Shown here: positions 1-7,484 of the stretch, piece after piece
Position numbering within the stretch: the first letter of the stretch is position 1
Layout of the letters: each line of letters begins with the position of its first letter
Origin: CAIWGV01 sp964515175
GTDB taxonomy: Bacteria > Pseudomonadota > Alphaproteobacteria > UBA7879 > UBA5542
Reading direction: 5' to 3'
DNA: 27,322 nt
NCBI GenBank assembly: GCA_964515175.1
Contig: CAZEUR010000015.1
Coordinates: 1 to 27,322 of the forward strand
Position numbers and translations under genes: made by a program
Notes under the pieces: generated by a model
Told to the model about the DNA's origin: nothing
Databases searched by the model: none
What the model saw: the letters and a program-made list of their open reading frames with translations, nothing else

Positions 1-99
1 GGCTCAGCTCTACCCTTCAAGCACGTTCAGGAACTCTTAACTAAACCAAAAAAGGTGGAAAAAAAGAAAAAACAAACAAAAACAGGCCTAACGGATTGA
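1..99 (+). CDS. C-terminal end of an unidentified protein (partial)
   Basis: Frame 1 is open from the window edge to a TGA at 97-99 and gives 32 residues ending in a lysine-rich tail (KKVEKKKK). Only the C-terminus is present, so the family cannot be named. Just after the stop, GGTC/GACC (100-109) with outer G-C pairs is followed by a T5 run at 114-118 and could be a weak terminator. The frame is supported only by being open and by the stop-plus-hairpin arrangement. It may be chance, because the stretch is short and rich in A. Confidence 0.45.
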   Translation, partial: GSALPFKHVQELLTKPKKVEKKKKQTKTGLTD

Positions 100-129
100 G
101 GTCAAGACCCCGATTTTTCCCAAAAAGAA

Positions 130-147
130 GGACTGCTTTTTTAGTCC
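130..147 (-). terminator. Weak hairpin at the end of the deaminase-like gene
   Basis: GGACT (130-134) and AGTCC (143-147) form a 5-bp stem with an 8-nt loop. Read on the minus strand it is followed by TTCTTTTT. The stem overlaps the TAA stop (141-143) of the gene that ends here. The stem is short, so efficiency is uncertain. Confidence 0.35.
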
Positions 148-1631
148 CCAAGCTCTTCCTTCAAAGAGTTCATCTTTTTGGCATTTTCTTTCTGCTTTTT
201 TCTCTGGTCCATAACCTTTGTTTTTGTGACTGTCATATATTTGACGCATTCAGACCCTACCGTTAAGGATTTTTTGCGGCGAGCATTTTTTTCCGAGAAG
301 TCAATTCTTGATTCTCTTATAAAAATATCAAGTTCATCATCTCCTGACCCATCCCCTTGCTCTTCTCCACCTGTTGTGGTGGGGGCAGTTCCTCTATGCT
401 TGGAATGATACACGAAAGAAATATCTGCAAGCCCTTCTTTGCCACACATTTCACAGACTCCATTGCGTTCTTCCAAGAGAGTTTCGGCCACAGAGGTCCA
501 TCCAAAATGGGGAATTACTCGTTGACCCCAATGGCTTTCCCAAGCTTTTTGTATGCTAAAGGTGCGGGGTTTCTTCTGATAACAAGATAATTCCCAATTC
601 TCTTTTTTTAAATATGAGAGGAGATCCTCCAGGGATTTTACAGAAGATTCTGGGATACTCCCGAGATACTCTTTCAAAAGAGGATTTTCTCTGTGAAATG
701 TATGCCCCAACCACTTAGCGGCTTCCACACCCGGGTATGTTGTCCAAAAAGCTTTTTTCTCTTTTTTCGGCTGATCATCATAGAGTTGAGCAAGGCCCAT
801 GATACGATCAAAAGTATCTTTTAAGACTTCTTTTCTTTCTTGTTTTATTCCCTTCAAAAAAGAAAATTGAAATTCTGGTGTTCTTTTATAATGTTTTTCA
901 TAAGGTCGAGAAGACACAATTTTGTAGAAAAGTGGAACACCAGCATACTCATAAGGAAGCTGCGCGTGACAGCCATCGCACACATCCCACCAACTAAAAG
1001 CGTGCACCTCCATATGATCAAGATGCCGTCCTGCCATTAGGGGAGATAATTGTACAGGCAAAAAATAATGGACATAGGTTTTCCAAAAAATTTCTGAATG
1101 TAAATCTTCCGGAGATTTATCGGCAGTATTTGGGAGTTCAAAATCCCTAAGCAAATGTTTTGCCAACCAGCCTGCCCGAATAACTTTTATGCGTTCTCCA
1201 AAAAGAAGAGGGTATATTTGATGAATTCCTTTTTCCCAAACATGTCCACGCTCGCCACCACCGCTTGCAAAAAGACAAATTTTTTTCTTATCTGATCGAA
1301 CAAAATGGGTTTCTTCTTCAAGAGTTCCATCGGGTTTTTTGAAATGAAGGCTGATAACCGGGACAAATATATTGGCTTTGCTATCATCATCTCCTAAATA
1401 AACATTTGCCAAAAGTTTGGCACGAATACCAATTTCAATAGCTTTTTTGAGCTCCTTTGAGAGCATTTGATGCCCCCTTTCTGGAGTTTCAAAAACGGGA
1501 GGAGGGCAAGCAGGTCTAAGTCTTTTTGGAGGAGATTCATCTCTGCCTGGTGAGGAATGGCAGGCAAAAAAAGTTCCGACTATTGTGGCACACAAAACGA
1601 AAAATTGAATTTTTTTACAGCTCATTACCAT
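141..1631 (-). CDS. Exported protein with a deaminase-like zinc signature, unknown function
   Basis: The protein has 496 residues. Residues 5-24 form a hydrophobic export signal ending in FFAC; this could be a lipobox (C24), although Phe at -2 is atypical, so signal peptidase I cleavage is also possible. A central region contains H178-S-E180 followed 38 residues later by C218-D-G-C221, with predicted strands before (VPVISLHF), between (MEVHAF) and after (VPLFYKIV). HxE plus CxxC in this strand/helix order is the zinc and proton-shuttle signature of the cytidine/nucleic-acid deaminase superfamily; that assignment is inference. A second zinc-like motif is C393-x2-C396-x12-H409-x2-H412. The tail is acidic/glycine-rich, then strongly basic. 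The ATG at 1631 overlaps the stop of a short upstream frame; ATG at 1625 is an alternative start. I do not recognise the full-length family. Confidence 0.75.
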   Translation of the reverse strand: MVMSCKKIQFFVLCATIVGTFFACHSSPGRDESPPKRLRPACPPPVFETPERGHQMLSKELKKAIEIGIRAKLLANVYLGDDDSKANIFVPVISLHFKKPDGTLEEETHFVRSDKKKICLFASGGGERGHVWEKGIHQIYPLLFGERIKVIRAGWLAKHLLRDFELPNTADKSPEDLHSEIFWKTYVHYFLPVQLSPLMAGRHLDHMEVHAFSWWDVCDGCHAQLPYEYAGVPLFYKIVSSRPYEKHYKRTPEFQFSFLKGIKQERKEVLKDTFDRIMGLAQLYDDQPKKEKKAFWTTYPGVEAAKWLGHTFHRENPLLKEYLGSIPESSVKSLEDLLSYLKKENWELSCYQKKPRTFSIQKAWESHWGQRVIPHFGWTSVAETLLEERNGVCEMCGKEGLADISFVYHSKHRGTAPTTTGGEEQGDGSGDDELDIFIRESRIDFSEKNARRKKSLTVGSECVKYMTVTKTKVMDQRKKQKENAKKMNSLKEELGD

Positions 1632-1789
1632 TGATCACTCACAGGGTTTTTTCCTAAGAACTCTTCAATACGTGTTCTATTAGAAATTGCAAGTCCTTTC
1701 AGCAGATCATATAGGGAAAGCTCTTTTTTTTGAAGCACTTCTGTTTTTGAAAACCAAGGACCGCCATGTGATGATCCAGCTGGCCACAC
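1625..1789 (-). CDS. Short orphan reading frame, possible remnant
   Basis: A frame of 54 codons runs from GTG (1787-1789) to TAA (1625-1627). Its composition looks protein-like, with a Gly/His/Pro/Trp-rich start (SSHGGPWF) followed by a predicted helix (YDLLKGLAISNRTRIEEFLG). There is no clear ribosome binding site, and an in-frame stop at 1793-1795 closes the upstream side. The stop overlaps the start region of the deaminase-like gene by 7 nt, which would allow translational coupling. It may be the C-terminal remnant of a larger gene or a genuine small protein; I do not recognise it. Confidence 0.4.
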   Translation of the reverse strand: MWPAGSSHGGPWFSKTEVLQKKELSLYDLLKGLAISNRTRIEEFLGKNPVSDQW

Positions 1790-1804
1790 GACTTATACTA
1801 GATG

Positions 1805-3163
1805 TTAAAAAGCTTTGGGTTCGTCAGCACTCTTCAGGGCTTCATTTTTCTCGATAAGTTCCTTTGCCTTACTAACCCATTCAGGGGCGCTGTCTTCAGA
1901 GGATACATCTGCCGGAGGAGGGGGGTCATCAAACAGGGGGCCAGAAGATTGTTCTGCGACTTCAGGTTCTGCTTCTGTAGGAGGTGACGGAAGGTCTTGG
2001 AAAGGGTCTGGGGCCCCTCCTTGATTTTCAATTTGAGAGACAACCTCAGATGTTGCTGTAGGGGAGGGCATCTCAGGCATATTAGGAATTCTTAGGCCCG
2101 AAGAAGAGCCTGTTGCAAAAGGATCTGCAGAGCCGGCTTGATTTTCAATGTCAGAAACCACTTCTTCGGAGGGTTCTTGGGGAGCCATTGTAGATTCTGT
2201 TATTTGAGGCTTGCCTACGACAGCTTCCACAGAATATTTGCTACGATCGAGAAATCTTGCCTGTGCTTCCATCTTTTTTTCGATCAGTCTTTGAGTTTCT
2301 ATGGGGGTCGCTGCACGATCTGCTAATACCAAAACGAAATTGTTGGTACCATCTGCGTTAGGGGACATGAACTGGTCTACAGCACTACATTCTTTGGTGG
2401 TTTTGATATGGAGAATTGAGAAGTTGGGGTTAGTTTCATCCAATCGATAGCTTGCGATGTTATAATCTCCAAGATCCCGATTAGGCATGGGGGGCCAATT
2501 TGTTTTCGGCAAATATACCAAGAGCAATTGATCAGAGGGGATGGATTGGAAGTCAAAATATTCCTCTTTTTCCGATCTAATAACAAGCCAAGTGGTACCC
2601 CCTTCTTTGGGAATAACTTTGATCTGCTTAATCTTGTTCGCATGAATCGCCGTATTTATTTCTTGTTTGATTTGAACCAGAGGCTGGGGAGCAGGTTCTG
2701 GTACAATGATGCGGGGTTCTTCCAAAGGGGCCGCTTCTTCAGGTTCAGGGGCAGGCGGAGGGGTGGGATTCTCGGTTATAAGATCAATAACGAACCGAGT
2801 GCTTTTTGATTTTTTTATCAGATTTTTTCCCACAACGCGTGTGTTGGGCTGAAGGGAAATAACACATTGACGCCACCCCTCTTTATTCTTTTTAATTGTA
2901 TATTTCTTAAATCCTCCATAGGCGGAAACTCGAGACCCAGGAATTTGCCAAAACGTATCCTCCGGTCCCCCTATGATGATTTGGTTGATTGTCGAATTTT
3001 CTTTTACGGTAAGAGGCATGGGCTTGCTGAGCTCAAATTCGATTTTCGTTTTGTTTTCCACAAACCCCACTTGGATGTCCTGAACCGTAAGATTAGAACG
3101 TGCGTGAAGAGGAAGGCCCGGAAAACAAAGGAGAAGACAACTTATAAAAATTCTTAATTTCAT
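1805..3163 (-). CDS. Periplasmic AMIN-domain protein without an amidase domain
   Basis: From the preferred ATG at 3163 the product has 452 residues, with a signal peptide at about 1-21 (hydrophobic core, LHARS cleavage region). Residues about 25-130 form a beta-rich AMIN-like domain, the module that brings N-acetylmuramoyl-L-alanine amidases to septal peptidoglycan. No amidase or peptidase domain follows. Instead there is a Pro/Glu-rich linker, another predicted folded section (about 165-310), and a disordered Pro/Ser/Glu-rich tail with two copies of a 17-residue unit (333-349 and 372-388; VVSxIENQxGxxDPF). An upstream start at 3199 is possible, but it would lie upstream of the best -10 (3189-3194), and AGGA lies at good spacing from 3163. 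It is divergent from rpoZ. A role in envelope or cell-wall organisation is inferred from the AMIN domain. Confidence 0.8.
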   Translation of the reverse strand: MKLRIFISCLLLCFPGLPLHARSNLTVQDIQVGFVENKTKIEFELSKPMPLTVKENSTINQIIIGGPEDTFWQIPGSRVSAYGGFKKYTIKKNKEGWRQCVISLQPNTRVVGKNLIKKSKSTRFVIDLITENPTPPPAPEPEEAAPLEEPRIIVPEPAPQPLVQIKQEINTAIHANKIKQIKVIPKEGGTTWLVIRSEKEEYFDFQSIPSDQLLLVYLPKTNWPPMPNRDLGDYNIASYRLDETNPNFSILHIKTTKECSAVDQFMSPNADGTNNFVLVLADRAATPIETQRLIEKKMEAQARFLDRSKYSVEAVVGKPQITESTMAPQEPSEEVVSDIENQAGSADPFATGSSSGLRIPNMPEMPSPTATSEVVSQIENQGGAPDPFQDLPSPPTEAEPEVAEQSSGPLFDDPPPPADVSSEDSAPEWVSKAKELIEKNEALKSADEPKAF

Positions 3164-3188
3164 ACCATCCTGCCATATCTTTTTAATA

Positions 3189-3216
3189 ATCATACACAAT
3201 TTTTACCATTTGTGCA
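3189..3216 (-). promoter_or_regulatory. Candidate promoter of the AMIN-domain gene
   Basis: On the minus strand TGCACA (3211-3216) and TATGAT (3189-3194) are separated by 16 bp. The -10 lies 26 bp before the ATG at 3163 and supports that start over the one at 3199. The -35 is a poor match. Confidence 0.4.
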
Positions 3217-3271
3217 GGTGTTTTCTCGTGTTTCATATGGTGTGGGGCTGTGCACAAAAACACATAAACCC

Positions 3272-3299
3272 TAGACTTCACAAAAGTTTCGTGTATACT
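3272..3299 (+). promoter_or_regulatory. Candidate sigma70-type promoter of rpoZ
   Basis: TAGACT (3272-3277) and TATACT (3294-3299) are separated by 16 bp and lie 24 bp before the rpoZ ATG. The -10 is close to consensus. Confidence 0.55.
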
Positions 3300-3322
3300 G
3301 CGAGAGGATTTAGGAGAACAGA

Positions 3323-3718
3323 ATGGCTCGCGTAACCGTAGAAGATTGTATTTTAAAAGTTAAAAATCGTTTTGAGTTGGTCTTGCTGGCGGCCCAAAGG
3401 GTGTCGGAGATTTCTCTTGGAGCCCCTCTCACCGTTGATCGGGATAACGATAAGAATTCTGTAATCTCTTTGAGGGAAATTGCAGAGGGTACCGTTTCCA
3501 CGGCCCACCTCAAAGAAGAAGTCATTCGTCATTTCCAAAACTACAGAGAAATGGATGAGGAAGAACAGACAGTTTTAGATGTCCTCTCTGAAGAAAAGGG
3601 ATGGCTTCAAGGGGCAGAGGATGCTAATATGAAGGAAGAAGTTATCGAGGATAACCTTACTATTGTCAACGATATAGAAAGCGCAGATATTGACGATTCG
3701 ACTGAAGACGAAATTTAA
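3323..3718 (+). CDS. rpoZ: RNA polymerase omega subunit
   Basis: Omega helps assembly of the RNA polymerase core by latching onto beta-prime and contributes to the ppGpp response. The 131-residue product begins MARVTVEDC and contains NRFELVLLAAQR, RDNDKN and SLREIAEG, all characteristic of alphaproteobacterial omega. The C-terminal 60 residues are acidic and less conserved. AGGAGA precedes the ATG at good spacing. rpoZ is followed by an intrinsic terminator hairpin and then rsh, the usual alphaproteobacterial order, so both share a functional context: (p)ppGpp synthesis and one of its RNA polymerase targets. Confidence 0.97.
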   Translation: MARVTVEDCILKVKNRFELVLLAAQRVSEISLGAPLTVDRDNDKNSVISLREIAEGTVSTAHLKEEVIRHFQNYREMDEEEQTVLDVLSEEKGWLQGAEDANMKEEVIEDNLTIVNDIESADIDDSTEDEI

Positions 3719-3746
3719 GCAAGATTTGCAGTTTTTGAGAAGAGGA

Positions 3747-3768
3747 GGGCCCGGGTGGGCCCTTTTTT
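3747..3768 (+). terminator. Intrinsic terminator between rpoZ and rsh
   Basis: GGGCCC (3747-3752) and GGGCCC (3757-3762) enclose a 4-nt loop (3753-3756) and are followed directly by T6 (3763-3768). This is a compact GC-only stem with a U tract. It sits immediately before the rsh ATG (3773) and partly covers the AGGAGG at 3743-3748. Confidence 0.85.
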
Positions 3769-3772
3769 ATTC

Positions 3773-5905
3773 ATGAAAGAGCGGCTCAACAATTTAATTA
3801 ACTCTGTTGTAGCGTATGCGCCTAAGGCGGATGTGGCGCTTATTCGCAAAGCCTATGATTTTGCAGAACAACATCATGGAGACCAAAAAAGATCTTCAGG
3901 AGAACCCTATATTACCCATCCCTTGGCTGTGGCGGAAATCTTGGCATCGTTTAAGCTCGATGTTCCCTCTATTATTACGGGGTTACTGCATGATACCATT
4001 GAAGATACCTCTGCAACGCTTGAAGATATTCGCAAAGAGTTTGGCAAAGAAATTGAAACCCTTGTGCAGGGAGTCACAAAACTTGCCCGCATCGAGGTTC
4101 AATCTAATGTTTCCCAACAGGCAGAAAATTTTCGGAAACTGGTGTTGGCCATGTCCGATGATATACGGGTCCTATTGATTAAGCTTTGTGATCGCCTTCA
4201 TAACATGCGCACCATAGAGCATTTGCCTATGGAGGGGACTCGACGTCGAATTTCTTTGGAAACTTTAGAAATTTATGCGCCTCTTGCGGAGCGTATGGGC
4301 ATGAATTCTTTGCAGGAGGAGTTGCAGGATCTTTCTTTTGCGCAGCTTAATCCTGACGCTTATCAGTCCATTGTGGAGCGTATTCAGCATCTGCACCAGT
4401 TAGATAAAAACACCACCGCCCTTCTGATCAAGGATTTGGAATACATCCTTAAAAAAGAGGGCATTCATGCGGAAGTTTTGGGTCGAGAAAAAAGACCCTA
4501 TTCCATTTGGAAAAAAATGCAGCGGAAGAATGTGACCTTTGAACAGCTGTCTGACGTCATTGCTTTTCGGATCTTGGTGGACTCAGTGGCCGACTGTTAT
4601 CAATGTTTGGGGCTTATTCATAGCGAATACTTTGTGATTCCGGGGCGCTTTAAAGATTATATTTCTACGCCTAAACCGAATAATTATCGATCTTTGCATA
4701 CCCATGTAATCGGGCCAAATCAGCATCAAATTGAAATTCAAATTCGGACTTGGGATATGCAAAAAACTTCCGAATATGGGGTTGCAGCTCATTGGAAATA
4801 TAAACAAGGGCTTTCCAGCAAAAAAGGCACCCAATATCCCTGGATTCGGGGATTGCTGGATATTCTGAAAAATGCGTCAGAAGCGGATGAATTTCTTGAA
4901 AACACAAAACTGGAAATGTTCCAAGATCAGGTGTTTTGTTTTACGCCACGGGGAGATTTAATTTCTTTGCCCAGAAAGTCAACGCCTGTGGACTTTGCCT
5001 ATGCAGTACACTCTGAGTTAGGGGATAAATGTCGGGGGGCCAAGATTAATGGCAAATTAATGCCACTTCGAACTGAGTTGCGGAATGGAGATCAGATAGA
5101 GATTTTGTCATCGCCTCAGCAAACACCATCGCCCACTTGGGAGCGTTTTGTGGTTACAGGTCGTGCTAAAGCCCATATTCGCCGTTTCATAAGGGCTCGG
5201 AAGTTTTCTCAATTTGTAACGTTAGGAAAATCTTTATTGCTTCGAGAAATTAAAGATTCAGAAGAGGTTTTAGAAGTTCACCTAAAAAAAGTTTCAGAGC
5301 ATTTTGAGGTTAAAACTTTAGAGGAGATTTATGCCCGTGTGGGAGAAGGTCTTTTAAACGCTGGGGAAGTTATAAAGATTGCTCGATCAAAACAAAAGAA
5401 TCAAGGGGTTGAAGAGGGAGAGGCTATTTCCCAAGTGCTATCCGTTAAATCCTCAAGATCTAAAGAAGCTCTTGAGATTCAAGGGCTTATTCCCGGTATG
5501 GCGGTTCATTTCGCCGGGTGTTGTCATCCCCTGCCTGGAGAAGCAATTACCGGCGTTGTGAATACGGGCAAGGGAATCACAATTCATACAAGTGCCTGTG
5601 AACTTTTAGATCAGTTTGAAAAAGAACCCAAAAGACTTATTGATGTGGCTTGGGGCCTCTCTTCAGGTACAGAACATGTGGGCCGTCTTTTTGTGATGTT
5701 GTCAAACAAGGCAGGCAGCTTAGGAACGCTTACTACCCTCATTGGAAAAAATGAAGGCAATATCATCAATTTAAAAATAACGCGCAGACATTATGATTTC
5801 TTTGACATGATTATTGATATTAATGTTCGGGATTTGGAACATTTGCAGAATATCTTAGCCTCTCTTCGGGCTTGTGGCATCGTCAATACAGCAGAGAGAG
5901 TTTGA
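3773..5905 (+). CDS. rsh: Bifunctional (p)ppGpp synthetase/hydrolase (Rel/SpoT family)
   Basis: This enzyme makes (p)ppGpp from ATP and GTP/GDP and hydrolyses it again, controlling the stringent response. From ATG 3773 it has 710 residues. The N-terminal HD hydrolase has H49 (ITHP), H73-D74 (LLHDTIEDT) and D140 (CDRLHN). The synthetase domain (about 235-345) carries RFKD at 292-295, typical of bifunctional Rel rather than synthetase-only RelA, then KPNNYRSLHT. A TGS domain (about 385-445) and a C-terminal ACT domain (about 640-708) follow. A GTG at 3755 is in frame with AGGAGG six bases upstream, but it lies in the terminator hairpin and adds six residues of no recognisable conservation. The ATG has no SD at normal distance, so the start is not certain. 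The stop is directly followed by the acpS ATG. Confidence 0.96.
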   Translation: MKERLNNLINSVVAYAPKADVALIRKAYDFAEQHHGDQKRSSGEPYITHPLAVAEILASFKLDVPSIITGLLHDTIEDTSATLEDIRKEFGKEIETLVQGVTKLARIEVQSNVSQQAENFRKLVLAMSDDIRVLLIKLCDRLHNMRTIEHLPMEGTRRRISLETLEIYAPLAERMGMNSLQEELQDLSFAQLNPDAYQSIVERIQHLHQLDKNTTALLIKDLEYILKKEGIHAEVLGREKRPYSIWKKMQRKNVTFEQLSDVIAFRILVDSVADCYQCLGLIHSEYFVIPGRFKDYISTPKPNNYRSLHTHVIGPNQHQIEIQIRTWDMQKTSEYGVAAHWKYKQGLSSKKGTQYPWIRGLLDILKNASEADEFLENTKLEMFQDQVFCFTPRGDLISLPRKSTPVDFAYAVHSELGDKCRGAKINGKLMPLRTELRNGDQIEILSSPQQTPSPTWERFVVTGRAKAHIRRFIRARKFSQFVTLGKSLLLREIKDSEEVLEVHLKKVSEHFEVKTLEEIYARVGEGLLNAGEVIKIARSKQKNQGVEEGEAISQVLSVKSSRSKEALEIQGLIPGMAVHFAGCCHPLPGEAITGVVNTGKGITIHTSACELLDQFEKEPKRLIDVAWGLSSGTEHVGRLFVMLSNKAGSLGTLTTLIGKNEGNIINLKITRRHYDFFDMIIDINVRDLEHLQNILASLRACGIVNTAERV

Positions 5906-6304
5906 ATGATTTTAGGAATTGGGACAGATTTGGTAGATATTCGGCGCATTGAAAAAATCCTTGAGACGCATGGAGAAAAATTTCTGTCTATGACCTATGT
6001 AAAATCCGAACAGGAAGCGGCCGCTATAATTACCCATAATCAACAGCGAGCAAGTTATTTTGCCAAAAGATTTGCAGCCAAAGAAGCATTTGTGAAAGCA
6101 CTTGGTTGTGGGTTTACAGAGCAGGTCACATTTCTGGACATTTCTGTAGACAAGGAGATTACAGGGAAACCCAGGGTTCTATTAAGTCCTCGACTCCGTA
6201 AAAAAACGGAGGAAATTTTTGGGAAATCCTCCATAAAGATTGATTTAAGCCTAACGGATGAGTATCCTATGGCTCAAGCCTTTGTAATTATTTCAAGCTA
6301 TTGA
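5906..6304 (+). CDS. acpS: Holo-[acyl-carrier-protein] synthase
   Basis: AcpS transfers 4'-phosphopantetheine from CoA to the serine of acyl carrier protein, activating it for fatty-acid and lipid A precursor synthesis. The 132-residue product has the usual length and the two metal-binding signatures, GIGTDLVDI with D8 and FAAKEAFVKALGCG with E60. The ATG begins immediately after the rsh stop, and lepB starts six bases downstream, so the three genes form one tight operon. The order rsh-acpS-lepB is common in Alphaproteobacteria. Confidence 0.97.
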   Translation: MILGIGTDLVDIRRIEKILETHGEKFLSMTYVKSEQEAAAIITHNQQRASYFAKRFAAKEAFVKALGCGFTEQVTFLDISVDKEITGKPRVLLSPRLRKKTEEIFGKSSIKIDLSLTDEYPMAQAFVIISSY

Positions 6305-6310
6305 GAGAAA

Positions 6311-7114
6311 ATGAATAAGAAACTTTTAAAAGATATTAAAGAAATTGCCGTCGCCGTCATCATCGCTGTTATTATCCGTAGTTTTATTTTTCAGCCCTTT
6401 AAGATTCCTTCCGAATCCATGTATCCCACCATGTTGATCGGAGACTACCTGTGGGTATTCACGGGGGCTTACGGTCACAGCAAACACTCTTTTCCCTATA
6501 GTCTGCCGCTGCTTTCTGGAAGAATCCTTTATAAGGAACCAAAGCTTGGAGATGTGGTAGTATTCCGCTATCCTCGAGGGGCTGAAATGCCACGCTTAGC
6601 GCGTCTTGTGGATGATGTGAAGGGAATCTTAAGCTTCTCTGATGCCATGACGCTCGATTCCTTTTGGATCAAACGTATAGTGGGTCTTCCGGGAGATCGC
6701 CTCCAAGTCAGGAGAGGCGTCCTCTATATCAATGGAAAACCTTTACCCCTGCGTCGTATCGAGGACTTTAAGGAAAAGACAGCCTCTGGAAGATACAGAG
6801 ATGTACCCCAATTTATTGAAACTTTACCCAATGGATTAGAGCACAAAATTTTGAGAGAATCTTTGGCAGGGGAGGGGCGTTCTGACAACACGGCTGAGTT
6901 CACTGTTCCAGCAGATCATTTCTTTATGATGGGAGATAATCGTAACAACTCTGGCGATAGCCGGGAAGGTCTAAGCTTTGTTCACAGAGACTATCTGATG
7001 GGTCGTGCTCAAGATATTCTTTTTTCCATTGATTCTGGCATCTTGGATCTTTATAAGGTTTGGGAGTGGCCAGAGATCATCAGATTTAGACGATTCTTTA
7101 CGGCGATTCGTTAA
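6311..7114 (+). CDS. lepB: Signal peptidase I
   Basis: LepB cleaves signal peptides from exported preproteins at the outer face of the inner membrane. The 267-residue product has an N-terminal membrane anchor (about 11-27), the nucleophile S36 in PSESMYPTM, the general base K121 in FWIKRIVGLPGD, and the MGDNRNNSGDSR box at about 207-218. It ends the rsh-acpS-lepB run. In most Alphaproteobacteria rnc and era come next; here the gene is followed by an lpxC remnant and a protease gene. The exported proteins encoded in this window are its likely substrates. Confidence 0.97.
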   Translation: MNKKLLKDIKEIAVAVIIAVIIRSFIFQPFKIPSESMYPTMLIGDYLWVFTGAYGHSKHSFPYSLPLLSGRILYKEPKLGDVVVFRYPRGAEMPRLARLVDDVKGILSFSDAMTLDSFWIKRIVGLPGDRLQVRRGVLYINGKPLPLRRIEDFKEKTASGRYRDVPQFIETLPNGLEHKILRESLAGEGRSDNTAEFTVPADHFFMMGDNRNNSGDSREGLSFVHRDYLMGRAQDILFSIDSGILDLYKVWEWPEIIRFRRFFTAIR

Positions 7115-7124
7115 TAAAATAGCT

Positions 7125-7268
7125 TTAAAGGGCAGACCGACGTTTTCCTAGAGACGGCTGATCCTGAAAGGTTTTCCCAATCGTAAGCGCCCAGGCTACC
7201 GGATCTGCAAAAAGAGCCCGGAGAAGGGTATTATTAATCTTATGCCCTGAAAACTGTCCATGAAAATG
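7125..7268 (-). pseudogene. lpxC 3'-end remnant
   Basis: Read on the minus strand, 47 codons plus a TAA (7125-7127) match the C-terminus of the intact LpxC encoded at 8720-9625. By my hand alignment 29 of 47 residues are identical, without indels, from the HFHG box through SGHK, LLRA, FADP and the final KRRSA. Similarity stops at about 7268, where an in-frame TAG lies just upstream (7272-7274). The zinc-binding N-terminal three quarters are absent, so this cannot be a functional deacetylase. The nucleotide match is also visible directly (shared ATCTGCAAAAA and GCCCGGAG). It lies just after lepB and before the protease gene. Confidence 0.85.
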
Positions 7269-7484
7269 CTCCTATGAAATTGCTATTATCAAACGTGCTT
7301 CTCTCAAACAATTGCGCATAAATCAGAAAATTTTTAAAGGCATAATGCAGGGTATTGTATAACAAGCTAGGTGTTTAGTCCCAGGGTGTGATGGGCAGGA
7401 TGGCTGAAAAAAGGTCTGCTGGTTGAATTTTTTAGAGATAGTTACTATATATAATATGAAAATTGTTTTTTAAAGGAAATTTAA
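7269..7484. other. Intergenic stretch between the lpxC remnant and the protease gene
   Basis: No coding frame of note is visible. It contains a 16-bp string (7367-7382, CTAGGTGTTTAGTCCC) that recurs at 20015-20030, and the promoter region of the protease gene at its right end. With the remnant it makes a 370-bp gap without an intact gene. Confidence 0.6.
7423..7455 (+). promoter_or_regulatory. Candidate promoter of the trypsin-like protease gene
   Basis: TTGAAT (7423-7428) and TATATA (7446-7451) are 17 bp apart. An overlapping consensus TATAAT lies at 7450-7455. AAGGA (7473-7477) lies seven bases before the ATG. Confidence 0.6.

Noticed and set aside
3755..3772. GTG at 3755 as the rsh start, with AGGAGG at ideal spacing
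   Set aside because: The GTG lies in the loop and right arm of the terminator hairpin and the six extra residues have no recognisable conservation. ATG 3773 fits the family N-terminus better, although its SD is poor, so some doubt remains.
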